The notes: a model not told the origin generated them from the letters alone. 57,963 bases of DNA from Acetatifactor sp. (GCA_018385425.1 JAHBAA010000155.1:1-57963); one strand, 5' to 3'; positions 8,503-18,647 are shown, counted from the stretch's first letter. Translations and numbers: made by a program.

Positions 8503-9174
8503 CTACAAAACCTGCCTGCACCATTCTCTCACACAGCATCTGTCGCAATCCGGCTTGGTCCGTGCGGTACAAACCGCCCGCCCGTGATCCACCAGACGGT
8601 GGCAGAAATCATTGCCTTCCTCAGGCGGAATCAGCTTCCACAGTTCCTTCTCCACCTTTGCGGGCTCCTTGATGCCATCAACCAAGCCCATGCGATTCAC
8701 CAGCCTGATGCAATGGGTGTCCGTCACGATGGCAGGCTTCCCATACACATCCCCCAGTACAAGGTTGGCGCTTTTTCTTCCCACACCGGGGAGTTTTAAC
8801 AGCTCCTCCATGGTATCCGGCACCTGATAGTGATATACATCCCGCAGCATTTTCATACAGGCACTGATATCTCTGGCTTTGCTGTTTCCCAATCCGCAGG
8901 GATGTACCAGACGCTCGATCTCCTCCACCGGTGCATCTGCAAGTGCATCGATATCCGGATACTTTTGATACAGGTCTTCTACCACAACATTCACCCTTGC
9001 ATCCGTACACTGTGCAGCCAGCCGCACACTGACCAACAGCTTCCACGCCTGATCCTTCTCATAGATCAGACTGCAGCCCGAGTCAGGGTACCCCTTTTTC
9101 AGTCCTTCGATCAATGCAAGTGCACGTTCCTTCTTCTCCTGTAATTCCTTTTCTGTCTTTTTTCCTCTTGCCAT
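8503..9174 (-). CDS. nth: endonuclease III (DNA glycosylase/AP lyase)
   Basis: 223 residues. The helix-hairpin-helix LLKLPGVGRKSANLVLG contains the catalytic lysine of the GVGRK motif, and the catalytic aspartate is in VTDTHCIRL. The C-terminal [4Fe-4S] loop has four cysteines spaced C-X7-C-X2-C-X5-C; the classic spacing is C-X6-C-X2-C-X5-C, so the first loop is one residue longer. It removes oxidised pyrimidines and nicks abasic sites in base excision repair. It starts at ATG 9174 with a somewhat distant AAGGAG. It stands between the sensor kinase and pdp without evident functional link. Confidence 0.93.
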   Translation of the reverse strand: MARGKKTEKELQEKKERALALIEGLKKGYPDSGCSLIYEKDQAWKLLVSVRLAAQCTDARVNVVVEDLYQKYPDIDALADAPVEEIERLVHPCGLGNSKARDISACMKMLRDVYHYQVPDTMEELLKLPGVGRKSANLVLGDVYGKPAIVTDTHCIRLVNRMGLVDGIKEPAKVEKELWKLIPPEEGNDFCHRLVDHGRAVCTARTKPDCDRCCVREWCRQVL

Positions 9175-9214
9175 CGCCTGTCCGTTCTCCTTTTGTGTCT
9201 GTTCTCGGTCTGCA

Positions 9215-12079
9215 TCAGAGGGTCGCCAGGATCTCCATCAGCTTGGGGATCTCTATGGGCTTTGCCAGATGCCCGTTCATACCTGCATCCAGCGCATTCT
9301 TCCGGTCTTCCTCAAATGCATTTGCAGTCACTGCGAAAATTGGAATACCGGCCTTCACAGGATCCTCCAGTGCCCGGATCCTTCTGGCGGCATCGTAGCC
9401 GTTTAAGTTGGGCATCTGTATATCCATGAGAATCATATCATAGTAACCTGCCTCTTTCTCAACCAGCATATTCACACATTCGATGCCGTCTCCCGCATGC
9501 TCCACCATTGCTCCTACGTTCTCTAAGATCGCCACCGCAATCTCCGTATTCAACTCGTTGTCTTCCGCCAGAAGAATCCGTTTTCCCGTAAGGTTCACCT
9601 TCTCTGTCAGGGGATCCTTCTGTTTTACAGGTTCCTGGTCTTCCTCCGGAACAATGCGATGGGTCAGTGTTACCCGGAAACAGCTGCCCTTACCTTTCTC
9701 GCTCTCCACTTCAATGGTTCCACCCATGAGATCCACCAGTCTCTTGACGATGGCCATGCCCAATCCCGAACCGGGGACCTTGCTCTCTGTGGTATTCCGC
9801 TCTCTGGTAAAGGAATCGAAGATCTGCTTACAAAACTCCCGGCTCATCCCGATTCCGGTATCCTGTACCGTCAGAACAAAGGTGGCATATCCTTCCCTGT
9901 CGCAGGGGATCTCGTCAAACTGCATGTGGATCCGGCCGCCTTCCGGTGTATACTTGATTGCATTGGACAACAGATTGATGGTGATCTCTCTGATTTTTCT
10001 GACATCCACATAGATATATCTATGCGTAACATTCATATCCGAGGTAAAGTCGAGATGCTTCTTCTTCAGTTCATTCTCGAAGATCGAGACAACCATGCTG
10101 CTGTCGTCCGTCAGATCATAGACGCTCTCATCCACACTCTCCTTTCCGCTGTCGATTCGTGCCACCTCCAGCACGTTATTGATCAGCGTCAGCAGGAATT
10201 CACCTGATTTCTGCACCTTCTCCAGATGCTGCTTCAGGCGATCCGGCTGATCCAGCTCTTTCTCCATCATATTGTTATATCCCAGGATCGCGTTCATAGG
10301 AGTGCGGATATCATGGGACATATTGAACAGGAACGAAGTCTTGGCCGCATTGGCTGCATCTGCCTCCTGCTTCAGCCGTTCCAGTTCCAGATTAATGGCA
10401 TCCAGCTGTCTGATGTAAGCCTCCTTCTCCCGGACATCCCGTCCCTTACTGTGAAGATTGAGCACCAACAGAAGTATGATCGCACCCACTATGCTGACAA
10501 GGATCAGACTGATCCACAGGAAATTGTCCCGAATAAAATCCATAGCGCCGTACTGATAAAAGCTTTCCATGTATTTATAAGAGTGATCGATCCCATAGGA
10601 GGAACCTATACTTCTGAGACCTCTGTTCAACAGCAGCAGAAGGGAGGTACTGTGTTCATCCACACCAAAACATCTGCTGTCCGCCCCCTCCAGCTGAACA
10701 TAGGACAGAGACTGGAATGTAGAATTGCCTGTCACCAGCTCTGTGCGCAGGGTGTTGATAATGGTCCCGTCTGCTTCGCCCTCCAGCACCGCTTGCAGGC
10801 AGGCTTCAATGGAAGGATATTCGATCTGCTGCACCTCCGGAAAATATCTTCCGCAGTATGCACTCTGCATCTTGTTATTCCGGTTAATGGCGATGGTGTT
10901 GATCTGATCTCTCTGATAGTTACCCTTGTAGAAAAAAGTCTCGTTGCCGCACACCACCTCTGCGGAAGCATCGATTCCATCCTGCTCCAGATCCCAGAGA
11001 TTTCCGTAGACAGGGAAGGCAATATCGATCCGCCCTCCCTTCAGATCCTTTACCATCTCCTCAAAACTTCGGTAGGACTGATATTCCACGGAGAGATCAT
11101 TTTCCAACTGAAGTGATCTGATAATTGCAGTCAGTACGTCCGTCATCAGACCGGTTGCATTGCCGTTGTCATCCCGATCCGAATAGGGAAGATAATTATC
11201 CAGGTACCCCACCACCACTGTCGGGTGGGAAGCCACCCATTGCTTCTCCTCTGTCGTCAGGGAGATATTTTCAAAATTCTCCCCGTAATTTGTGTATTCC
11301 ATTCGCTGAAACACATAGGGGTCAATGGAAAGCATCGTATCGATGGAATTGTTCAATTCCGCCAGAAGATTACTTTTCTGCTTACTGACCGCCAGATAAA
11401 AGGGCTCCTCGCCTACCTCCAGAACGAGAGAGATTCCCTGTCGTCCCATAACATTGCTGAAAGTTTGTGTCATCAGGTCGATCTCCCCCTTTTCGAAGGC
11501 CGCATCCTGCTCCTGATAGCTGTTGAAATAAACCATCTCCATGTCCGGCTGATTCTCACTGATCCATTGCTCTGTAAGCACGGTCATGCGGCTGTCAATA
11601 ATACCTCCCACCTTTTTCCCTGCGAAGGAAGACAGATCATTGACCGAGATAGAGGTGTCCTCCGTCCTCTTGTAGATACAATACTGATCCATACCCATGG
11701 CAGACTCCGGAAAGAGGATCGTCTTCGCCCGCTCCTCAGAGACAGAGACACCGGCCATCAGATCGATCTCACCGGTCTGCAGCATGCGGAGCAGATCCGG
11801 CCAGTCTCCGTAGACGTACTCATAGCGCCAGAAGGTGTAGTCGGCGATCTTCTGAAGATAGTCATAACTGTAACCGCTTTTGGGTTCCTCGTCGGAGGTT
11901 CCTTCCTGGAACATCGGGTTCAGATACCAACCCACGCGCACCACATAGTCACTGTTTCTATCGTTGGCTTCTCCGGCAGAACTGAGGAAGAACTGCAGCC
12001 GGAAGATCCCGGCAGCAAGCATCACAATCAGCAGGACTCTCACACTCTTCCAACCCCAAAGCCTGTTTTTTCTCTTCAT
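9215..12079 (-). CDS. BvgS-like hybrid sensor histidine kinase/response regulator with two periplasmic-binding-type sensor domains
   Basis: 954 residues. An N-terminal signal/membrane helix (about 12-31) is followed by two tandem extracellular SBP_bac_3-type domains (about 45-275 and 285-515). The second opens with VVVGYLDNYLPYSDRDDNG. A membrane helix lies at about 537-562 and a short coiled coil after it. HisKA with phospho-His in NMSHDIRTPMNAILG is near residue 588. HATPase_c is about 690-810 (GSGLGMAIVKRLVDLMGG), and a receiver domain at about 830-950 has the phospho-Asp in LMDIQMPN. There is no DNA-binding output and no cognate regulator next door, so the target is unknown. A small amino-acid-like ligand is suggested by the sensor fold only. 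Confidence 0.9.
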   Translation of the reverse strand: MKRKNRLWGWKSVRVLLIVMLAAGIFRLQFFLSSAGEANDRNSDYVVRVGWYLNPMFQEGTSDEEPKSGYSYDYLQKIADYTFWRYEYVYGDWPDLLRMLQTGEIDLMAGVSVSEERAKTILFPESAMGMDQYCIYKRTEDTSISVNDLSSFAGKKVGGIIDSRMTVLTEQWISENQPDMEMVYFNSYQEQDAAFEKGEIDLMTQTFSNVMGRQGISLVLEVGEEPFYLAVSKQKSNLLAELNNSIDTMLSIDPYVFQRMEYTNYGENFENISLTTEEKQWVASHPTVVVGYLDNYLPYSDRDDNGNATGLMTDVLTAIIRSLQLENDLSVEYQSYRSFEEMVKDLKGGRIDIAFPVYGNLWDLEQDGIDASAEVVCGNETFFYKGNYQRDQINTIAINRNNKMQSAYCGRYFPEVQQIEYPSIEACLQAVLEGEADGTIINTLRTELVTGNSTFQSLSYVQLEGADSRCFGVDEHSTSLLLLLNRGLRSIGSSYGIDHSYKYMESFYQYGAMDFIRDNFLWISLILVSIVGAIILLLVLNLHSKGRDVREKEAYIRQLDAINLELERLKQEADAANAAKTSFLFNMSHDIRTPMNAILGYNNMMEKELDQPDRLKQHLEKVQKSGEFLLTLINNVLEVARIDSGKESVDESVYDLTDDSSMVVSIFENELKKKHLDFTSDMNVTHRYIYVDVRKIREITINLLSNAIKYTPEGGRIHMQFDEIPCDREGYATFVLTVQDTGIGMSREFCKQIFDSFTRERNTTESKVPGSGLGMAIVKRLVDLMGGTIEVESEKGKGSCFRVTLTHRIVPEEDQEPVKQKDPLTEKVNLTGKRILLAEDNELNTEIAVAILENVGAMVEHAGDGIECVNMLVEKEAGYYDMILMDIQMPNLNGYDAARRIRALEDPVKAGIPIFAVTANAFEEDRKNALDAGMNGHLAKPIEIPKLMEILATL

Positions 12080-12135
12080 TCACACCTCACCTCCTCGTCT
12101 TCGTATCGTTCACGGGCGCCTGTTGACAGGGAACA

Positions 12136-12615
12136 CTATTTGTGGTACGGCTCCCGATTGATAATCCGAAAGCACCGATAGATCTGTTCCGCCAGTATCA
12201 CACGCATCAGCTGATGCGGAAACGTCATATCCGAAAAGCTCAGTGCCAGATCAGCCCTTTTACTGACACTGGGATGCAGGCCCAGCGAGCCGCCGATGAC
12301 AAAGGTGATATGGCTGGTACCGCTGACGCAGAGCTTCTCCATCCAGTCAGCCATGCCCTCGGAGGACATCTTCTTTCCGCCGATCTCCAGGGTACAGACA
12401 TATGCATCCGGCTTGATCTTCTCTAAGATACGGGCACCTTCCCTGGCTTTGATCTGCTCCTCCAGTGCCTCACCTGCACCATCGGGAGTTTTTTCATCTG
12501 CCACTTCAACAAAATCAGGCTTACAATATTTTGTAAGCCTTTTTTCGTATTCTGCAATCGCATCTCTATAAAATTTTTCTTTTATTTTTCCAACACAGAT
12601 TACAGTGATCTTCAT
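12136..12615 (-). CDS. rlmH: 23S rRNA (pseudouridine1915-N3)-methyltransferase RlmH
   Basis: 159 residues, the standard size. The SPOUT-fold SAM-binding knot is visible as FVIGGSLGLHPSV followed by LSFSDMTFPHQLMRVILAEQIYRCFRI and the invariant C-terminus YHK. It methylates pseudouridine 1915 in helix 69 of 23S rRNA. RBS GAGG precedes the ATG at 12615. The gene follows the zinc-ribbon protein by 11 bases and precedes the hybrid kinase. Confidence 0.96.
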   Translation of the reverse strand: MKITVICVGKIKEKFYRDAIAEYEKRLTKYCKPDFVEVADEKTPDGAGEALEEQIKAREGARILEKIKPDAYVCTLEIGGKKMSSEGMADWMEKLCVSGTSHITFVIGGSLGLHPSVSKRADLALSFSDMTFPHQLMRVILAEQIYRCFRIINREPYHK

Positions 12616-12626
12616 CCGCTACCTCG

Positions 12627-13331
12627 TCAGTCATGAAAGAGGGAATCATAAATGGTTTCTTCGATCAGATTGTCTAAGAAGCCCTCCTCCAGATTCAGAA
12701 ACTGTTGACTGATCGCATACCGGATATATGCATAACGCTTGAAATACTTTACTTCGTCCTGTTCCTCGGCCGCCTTCGTAATATGATCGATCTCCTCTGC
12801 GCGAAGGTTATCCCTGCACCATTCCAGAATCGTATTGCGCACAGAGTTCTCCGACTCCGCCATCTGTCTGTACTTCTTCGCATTCTTCAAAGAGACAAAG
12901 CCGGAGATGAAGAAGAACAGGAACAGTGCTCCCATCACTCCGTAAAAAAGAACAGCATTTCCGATGTTGATGGGAAGCAGACCTGCAGCGCCGAGACCTA
13001 CAGCGATCAGGCCGATTCCTCCCAGCACGATCAGTATCATGGCAGAGGATTTGTTTTCATTGGCTCTCTCTGCATTATCTTTGTAAGAGGTGACCTTCGT
13101 GGATTTCCGATTGCCGGCCATAGCGGTGCGCTTAATCTCCTCCTGTTCCTCCTCAGAAAGAACTTCTTCGGTCTCCTGACCGGGAAATTGAGAGGCAAGG
13201 AAGTCAGCAAACTGATCCTCCGAAGATTGTCTGCCTTCTACAGGCTCCTCCTCCACCAGCTTACAGCCGCAATCAGCACACACTTCAAACCCGGTTCTAT
13301 ACTCAGATCTACATTTGGGGCACCATGGCAT
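12627..13331 (-). CDS. zinc-ribbon membrane protein of unknown function
   Basis: 234 residues from the ATG at 13331; a GTG two codons earlier is also possible. The first 25 residues contain a zinc ribbon, C-X2-C ... C-X2-C (PWCPKC and CADCGC). An acidic linker follows to about residue 85, then two membrane helices (about 98-120 and 125-148), and a 90-residue cytoplasmic tail of charged helices. I do not recognise a named family beyond zinc ribbon plus two membrane segments. It is tightly followed by rlmH and preceded by the nfnB-like gene; neither explains its role. Confidence 0.75.
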   Translation of the reverse strand: MPWCPKCRSEYRTGFEVCADCGCKLVEEEPVEGRQSSEDQFADFLASQFPGQETEEVLSEEEQEEIKRTAMAGNRKSTKVTSYKDNAERANENKSSAMILIVLGGIGLIAVGLGAAGLLPINIGNAVLFYGVMGALFLFFFISGFVSLKNAKKYRQMAESENSVRNTILEWCRDNLRAEEIDHITKAAEEQDEVKYFKRYAYIRYAISQQFLNLEEGFLDNLIEETIYDSLFHD

Positions 13332-13379
13332 ATCCACTTACCTTCTTTCTCTTCGTTTTTCGTAACATCCGTTCGTGAA

Positions 13380-14765
13380 CTATTTGTTGGAGAGATATTC
13401 GTCGATTCCCTTTGCAGCTGCCTTTCCTGCACCCATGGCAAGAATCACGGTTGCAGCGCCGGTTACAGCGTCACCGCCGGCATAAACACCCTCCTTGGTA
13501 GTCTTACCGGTCTCCTCCTCCGCAACAATGCACTTCCACTTATTGATATCCAGTCCTTCTGTCGTAGAAGAGATCAAAGGATTGGGAGAAGTACCTAAGG
13601 ACATGATAACCGTATCCAGTTCCATGATAAACTCGGAATCGGGAACCTCTACAGGGCGGCGTCTGCCGGAGGCATCCGGCTCCCCAAGCTCCATCCTGAT
13701 ACACTTCATACCGGTGACCCAGCCCTTCTCATCGGCAAGGATCTCGGTAGGATTGGTGAGGAGATCGAAGATGATGCCCTCCTCCTTTGCGTGATGAACC
13801 TCTTCCACTCTGGCAGGAAGCTCCTCTTCGCTTCTTCTGTATACGATATGAACCTCAGCCCCAAGACGAAGTGCGGTTCTGGCAGCATCCATGGCAACGT
13901 TGCCGCCGCCTACCACTGCTACCTTTTTGCTCTTCATGATCGGGGTGTTGGAGTTTTCGTCAAATGCCTTCATCAGATTGCTTCTGGTCAGGTACTCGTT
14001 GGCGGAGAATACACCGTTGGAGTTCTCGCCGGGGATACCCATGAACTTGGGAAGTCCGGCACCGGAACCGATAAATACAGCCTCGAAGCCTTCCTCAGAG
14101 ATCAGCTCATCGATGGTAACAGACTTGCCAACGACCACATTGGTCTCGATCTTAACGCCGAGTGCCTTCACGTTCTCGATCTCCTTTGCCACAACGGCAG
14201 TCTTGGGAAGACGGAACTCGGGAATACCGTAAACGAGTACTCCGCCTGCCTCATGCAGAGCCTCAAAGATGGTCACGTCGTAACCCATCTTTGCCAGATC
14301 CCCTGCGCAGGTAAGTCCGGCAGGACCGGAACCGATGACTGCCACCTTCTTATTCTTCTTTTCTGCTGAAACCTCGGGCTTGATGCCGTTCTCTCTTGCC
14401 CAGTCAGCAACGAAACGCTCCAGCTTACCGATAGAGATCGGGTCACCCTTGATACCGCGGATACATTTTCCCTCACACTGGGTCTCCTGAGGGCAGACAC
14501 GGCCGCAGACTGCAGGCAATGCGCTGGACTGACTGATGATCCGATAAGCAGCCTCGATGTTGCCGTTCTTTACTTCATTGATAAATCCGGGGATGTCGAT
14601 TGCAACAGGACAACCCTTTACACACTGTGCATTCTTACAGTTGATACATCTGGAAGCCTCACACATTGCTTCCTCTTTGTTATATCCAAGACAAACCTCG
14701 TCAAAATTTGTCGCACGTTCCTTTGCATCCTGCTCTCTGACAGGAACTTTCTTTAATACGTCCAT
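13380..14765 (-). CDS. NADPH-dependent oxidoreductase large subunit, NfnB/GltD family
   Basis: 461 residues. The N-terminal domain holds two [4Fe-4S] cysteine sets (CINCKNAQCVKGC and CGRVCPQETQCEGKC). It is followed by an FAD GxGxxG fold (VAVIGSGPAGLTCAGDLA) and an NADPH-binding fold (VAVVGGGNVAMDAARTALRLG). The family covers the glutamate synthase small subunit and NfnB/NfnL. The adjacent upstream gene is the NfnA-type flavin subunit and no large glutamate synthase subunit is present. I therefore read the pair as the electron-bifurcating NADH-dependent reduced ferredoxin:NADP oxidoreductase. The start ATG at 14765 has GGAGG seven bases upstream; the longer frame overlaps nfnA. Confidence 0.82.
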   Translation of the reverse strand: MDVLKKVPVREQDAKERATNFDEVCLGYNKEEAMCEASRCINCKNAQCVKGCPVAIDIPGFINEVKNGNIEAAYRIISQSSALPAVCGRVCPQETQCEGKCIRGIKGDPISIGKLERFVADWARENGIKPEVSAEKKNKKVAVIGSGPAGLTCAGDLAKMGYDVTIFEALHEAGGVLVYGIPEFRLPKTAVVAKEIENVKALGVKIETNVVVGKSVTIDELISEEGFEAVFIGSGAGLPKFMGIPGENSNGVFSANEYLTRSNLMKAFDENSNTPIMKSKKVAVVGGGNVAMDAARTALRLGAEVHIVYRRSEEELPARVEEVHHAKEEGIIFDLLTNPTEILADEKGWVTGMKCIRMELGEPDASGRRRPVEVPDSEFIMELDTVIMSLGTSPNPLISSTTEGLDINKWKCIVAEEETGKTTKEGVYAGGDAVTGAATVILAMGAGKAAAKGIDEYLSNK

Positions 14766-14785
14766 CTCAAACCTCCAGCTTTCCT

Positions 14786-15664
14786 TTAGTTGCAGTTTCC
14801 ACATCCGCCGTGATGTGTGTCACCCTCTTGCAGCGCAAGCATTGCTCTGCCCTCAGCAGTCTTGTAGATCTGCTGACGTCTCATCGCCTCGTCAAAGTTC
14901 ACAGCGTGTCCATCGAATTCAGGTCCGTCCACACAGGCAAACTTCACCTTGCCGCCAACTGTCACACGGCAGGCACCACACATACCGGTACCGTCTACCA
15001 TGATCGGATTCAGGCTGACAACAGTAGGGATGTTTAATTCCTTGGTAAGGAGACATACAAATTTCATCATGATCATGGGGCCGATGGCAATGCACAGATC
15101 ATACTGCTTTCCCTCTGCGATCAGATCCTTGATGGTCTGGGTTACCATACCGCTTCTGCCGTAAGAACCGTCGTCTGTAGTAACATAGAGATTGCCGGCT
15201 ACTGCCTCCATCTCCTTCTCCAGGATCAGCAGAGATTTTGTCTTGCTTCCCACGATCACATCTGCGTCCACACCATTTTCATGGAGCCATTTTACCTGGG
15301 GATAGACGGGAGCAGCACCCACACCGCCTGCGACGAACAAAATCTTCTTCTGCTTCAGACTCTCAAGATCTTCCTTGCACAGCTCAGAAGGACAACCCAA
15401 AGGGCCGACGAAATCCGCAAAGGAATCTCCCTCCTTGAGATCAGCCATCATGGTGGTCGCAGCGCCTACGCACTGGAACACGATGGTGACGGTACCCTTT
15501 TCGCGATCATAATCGCAGATTGTCAAAGGAATACGCTCACCGGCCTCATCTGTACGGACAATCACAAACTGTCCGGGAAGACAAGACTTTGCCACTCTCT
15601 TTGCTTCCACATCCATCAAATAAATATTTGTGGTAAGCTCTTCTTTTTTTACGATCTTATACAT
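14786..15664 (-). CDS. NfnA-type FAD/NAD-binding [2Fe-2S] subunit (ferredoxin-NADP reductase/PyrK-like)
   Basis: 292 residues. A ferredoxin-reductase-type beta barrel binds FAD (GQFVIVRTD, RIPLTICDYD), and an NAD-binding domain follows (ILFVAGGVGAAPVYPQVKWL). A C-terminal [2Fe-2S] segment, DGTGMCGACRVTVGGKVKFAC, completes the fold. PyrK of dihydroorotate dehydrogenase is built the same way, but no pyrD is adjacent. The partner 20 bases downstream is the GltD-like subunit, as in NfnAB/NfnSL. The complex would couple NADH and reduced ferredoxin oxidation to NADP reduction by flavin-based electron bifurcation. Start ATG 15664 has AGGTGGAG close upstream. Confidence 0.82.
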   Translation of the reverse strand: MYKIVKKEELTTNIYLMDVEAKRVAKSCLPGQFVIVRTDEAGERIPLTICDYDREKGTVTIVFQCVGAATTMMADLKEGDSFADFVGPLGCPSELCKEDLESLKQKKILFVAGGVGAAPVYPQVKWLHENGVDADVIVGSKTKSLLILEKEMEAVAGNLYVTTDDGSYGRSGMVTQTIKDLIAEGKQYDLCIAIGPMIMMKFVCLLTKELNIPTVVSLNPIMVDGTGMCGACRVTVGGKVKFACVDGPEFDGHAVNFDEAMRRQQIYKTAEGRAMLALQEGDTHHGGCGNCN

Positions 15665-15701
15665 ACTCCACCTCTCCATTCCCCTTTTCCCCGGAGAATT
15701 C

Positions 15702-16919
15702 TTAATTTGTTTCTATAGAAATCAACTCAAACTGATCCAAATTCTCCCCAACCAGCTTGAATTTTTCCCCTGTGTAAACATCCACAGCATACATGGTACC
15801 TGTCCTTGTACGCTGTCCTTCCTCATCCAAAAGTTCCTCTGCGATGAGATAAAAATTGCTCACGTCGCCCAACTGACGGACGCTTGTATAGGAATACTGA
15901 TAACGCGCCGAAGAAGTCAGGTTCGCTCCCTCCTCATTCAAAAGCTTTCCGGTAGCGATCAGCTCCTCGATCAGCTCCTGCACCGCCATCTCGGGGGTGT
16001 ACTCGGTGTCCAGCTTCAACGCAACCTGCAGCACGACGATCTCACTTCGCACCCCGTCCACGATCCGTGCAAACCGAAACTCTGTCTCTCCCAAGGGCAT
16101 AGGGATCGCCCCGTTGTAGACATTGGATTCTATCGTAGGATTGGTTCCGTTCGTCGTGTAATAAATGTTATCGTCATTCTCATTCAATACCGAGATCTCT
16201 ACGGGATACGTATACTCCCCACTGTCGGTATTCAGTCTGGGAGCCTCCACCACCTGACTGACAATGTGAAATTCACCGGAGGAAACCTCACTCTCCACAC
16301 CATATTCATTCACGAAGACAGCCTCAATATAGTAGTCTCCGCTGTCCAGAAGGATCGGTGCAGAATATAGCATGCTTTTCTCCGAAGGTGTGGTGCCGTT
16401 CAGCGTGTAATAGACATTTCCGTTTCCCACAGAAGTCATCTTCAGATACTGTGCGCTGTCATAGGTACCCGGATTGATACTGAACTGGGGCGGAGATGCC
16501 ATAAACTTCTGAAACAGCGTCTGCATTCTGCCCGCATCCTCTCCGGAAAGAATTTCATTGATGGTCTCGTAATCCTTCCGATCCTTGTAGATCCCAATCA
16601 ATTTAATATACGCGCTCTCCAGCTGTTCGTTTGTAGCGGCAGGGTTTGTGATGATCTTCCTCAGGTAGAACTCATATTCTATTTTGTTATTCTTCTCATA
16701 GTAGCTCTCTGCCAACAAAAAGAGCACATCTGTATCTTCCGGATTCAATTCGTACGCTCGTAACAGACAGCGCTGTTCCCGATCAGAATCGGACGCTTCA
16801 CGGTAGTATGCGGCACACTGTAACTGCACAGCGACAGAATGATTACAGAACAGTACGATTCCTACAATACAGACAATGAGCAATCCCAGCAGTGCAATCA
16901 TCCACTGATGCCTTCTCAT
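15702..16919 (-). CDS. membrane-anchored TPR protein with two CHB_HEX_C-like beta repeats
   Basis: 405 residues from ATG 16919; a TTG 12 codons upstream is less likely because its ribosome site is poorer. One membrane helix (about 6-28) is followed by TPR-like helices (about 30-130; LLRAYELNPEDTDVLFLLAE). Two beta-sandwich repeats come next at about 155-225 and 235-310, each with the pattern VYYTLNGTTPS / IYYTTNGTNPT and SxxYxGAI typical of the chitobiase/beta-hexosaminidase C-terminal domain. The last 85 residues form an alpha/beta domain. Probably extracytoplasmic and bound to the membrane; ligand unknown. It sits between nfnA and fhs with no obvious metabolic link. Confidence 0.7.
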   Translation of the reverse strand: MRRHQWMIALLGLLIVCIVGIVLFCNHSVAVQLQCAAYYREASDSDREQRCLLRAYELNPEDTDVLFLLAESYYEKNNKIEYEFYLRKIITNPAATNEQLESAYIKLIGIYKDRKDYETINEILSGEDAGRMQTLFQKFMASPPQFSINPGTYDSAQYLKMTSVGNGNVYYTLNGTTPSEKSMLYSAPILLDSGDYYIEAVFVNEYGVESEVSSGEFHIVSQVVEAPRLNTDSGEYTYPVEISVLNENDDNIYYTTNGTNPTIESNVYNGAIPMPLGETEFRFARIVDGVRSEIVVLQVALKLDTEYTPEMAVQELIEELIATGKLLNEEGANLTSSARYQYSYTSVRQLGDVSNFYLIAEELLDEEGQRTRTGTMYAVDVYTGEKFKLVGENLDQFELISIETN

Positions 16920-16976
16920 GCGCTGTATCCCCCCAAATATTGTTTCAAACGGCAATTGTGAACCGGCTGTCCTCCC

Positions 16977-18647
16977 CTAGAACAAACCTGTGATCACACC
17001 ATCCTCATTTACATCGATTCCGTATGCGGCAGGCTTCTTGGGAAGTCCCGGCATCGTCATCACATCACCTGTGAGCACAACCACAAAGCCGGCACCGGCG
17101 GAGACATAGACCTCACGGATGGTCATCTCGAACCCTTCCGGTCTGCCCAAAAGCTTCGGGTCATCGGACAGGGAATACTGATTCTTCGCCATGCAGACCG
17201 GGAAATGAGCAAATCCCAGATCTGTCAGCTTTGCCAGCTGCTTTTTGGCAGTGGCTGAGAAATTCACGCTGCCGGCGCCATAGATTTTGGCGGCAATAGT
17301 CTTGATCTTATCCTCCAGAGAAAGGGAGTCTTCATAGAGCACATGGAAATTGCTCTCCTTCTCCTCCAAAGTCTTCAAAACCTTCTGCGCCAGCTCGATA
17401 CCTCCCTGGCCGCCCTCTGCCCAGACCTTGGACAGTGCAAACTCGCAGCCTCTGTCCTCACAGAACTTCTGTACATATTCAAGCTCCGCAGGGGTGTCCG
17501 TAAGGAAGGTATTCAGTGTCACCACAACCGGCACACCATACAGGTGAAGATTCTCGATATGCTTCTCCAGATTGACGATTCCCTTCTCCAGTGCAGCAAG
17601 GTTCTCCGCATTCAGCTGATCCTTGGGCACACCACCATTATACTTCAAAGCACGAATTGTGGCAACCAGCACCACCGCATCGGGCTTTAAGCCTGTCATA
17701 CGGCACTTGATGTCAAAAAACTTCTCTGCACCCAGGTCAGCACCGAAGCCCGCCTCCGTGATGCAGTAATCAGCCATCTTCAGGGCCGTTCTGGTGGCAC
17801 GCACAGAGTTGCAGCCGTGGGCAATGTTCGCAAAGGGACCGCCGTGAACCAGCGCAGGCGTATGCTCCAGCGTCTGAATCATATTGGGCTTCAGCGCGTC
17901 CTTCAACAGTGCCGCCATAGCTCCCACCGCATTCAGATCCCCTGCAGTGACGGGTGCACCGTCCAGATCGTAAGCCACGATAATTCTGGACAAGCGTTCC
18001 TTCAGATCCTGCATATCTCTCGCCAGACAGAGGATCGCCATGATCTCACTGGCAACAGTGATCACGAAATGATCCTCTCTGACGAAGCCATCCATCTTGC
18101 TTCCCAGACCAACCACGATATTTCGAAGCACTCTGTCGTTCATATCCAGGCAGCGCTTCCAGACGATCTGTCTTGTGTCAATGCGAAGCTCGTTGCCCTG
18201 CTGAATATGATTGTCCAGCAGTGCAGCCAGCAGGTTGTTTGCAGAGGTGATCGCATGAAAATCACCGGTAAAATGAAGGTTTAAGTCTTCCATGGGAACT
18301 ACCTGGGCGTAACCGCCGCCGGCAGCTCCTCCCTTAATGCCGAAGCAAGGTCCCAATGAGGGCTCACGCAAAGCGATCACTGCCTTCTTGCCGAGCTTTC
18401 CGAAGGCCTCCCCCAGACCTACACTGGTGGTGGTCTTGCCCTCGCCGGCGGGGGTCGGGTTGATGGCTGTCACAAGAATCAGTTTCCCGTCCGGTCTGTC
18501 CTCAATGCTTTTCAAAAACTCATCCGACAGCTTCGCCTTGTACTTCCCGTAATACTCCAGGGCGTCTTCCTCGATTCCGATGCTTGCGGCCACCTTGCCG
18601 ATTGGTTCCAGCACAGCTTCCTGTGCGATTTCAATATCTGTCTTCAC
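16977..18647 (-). CDS. fhs: formate--tetrahydrofolate ligase
   Basis: 556 residues, full length. The ATP-binding P-loop [16 protein letters not shown] is at about residues 64-79, and the family motif [20 protein letters not shown] follows. It makes 10-formyl-THF from formate, ATP and THF, feeding purine and serine synthesis or the methyl branch of the Wood-Ljungdahl pathway. The start codon is GTG with GGAGAG upstream. Only 40 bases separate it from ftsK, and no THF riboswitch can be seen there. Other C1 enzymes (folD, fchA) are not in the window, so a pathway role cannot be decided here. Confidence 0.97.
   Translation of the reverse strand: MKTDIEIAQEAVLEPIGKVAASIGIEEDALEYYGKYKAKLSDEFLKSIEDRPDGKLILVTAINPTPAGEGKTTTSVGLGEAFGKLGKKAVIALREPSLGPCFGIKGGAAGGGYAQVVPMEDLNLHFTGDFHAITSANNLLAALLDNHIQQGNELRIDTRQIVWKRCLDMNDRVLRNIVVGLGSKMDGFVREDHFVITVASEIMAILCLARDMQDLKERLSRIIVAYDLDGAPVTAGDLNAVGAMAALLKDALKPNMIQTLEHTPALVHGGPFANIAHGCNSVRATRTALKMADYCITEAGFGADLGAEKFFDIKCRMTGLKPDAVVLVATIRALKYNGGVPKDQLNAENLAALEKGIVNLEKHIENLHLYGVPVVVTLNTFLTDTPAELEYVQKFCEDRGCEFALSKVWAEGGQGGIELAQKVLKTLEEKESNFHVLYEDSLSLEDKIKTIAAKIYGAGSVNFSATAKKQLAKLTDLGFAHFPVCMAKNQYSLSDDPKLLGRPEGFEMTIREVYVSAGAGFVVVLTGDVMTMPGLPKKPAAYGIDVNEDGVITGLF

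Noticed and set aside
14786-15664. PyrK subunit of dihydroorotate dehydrogenase
   Set aside because: The fold is the same, but there is no pyrD or other pyr gene next to it and the partner is a GltD/NfnB-type subunit.
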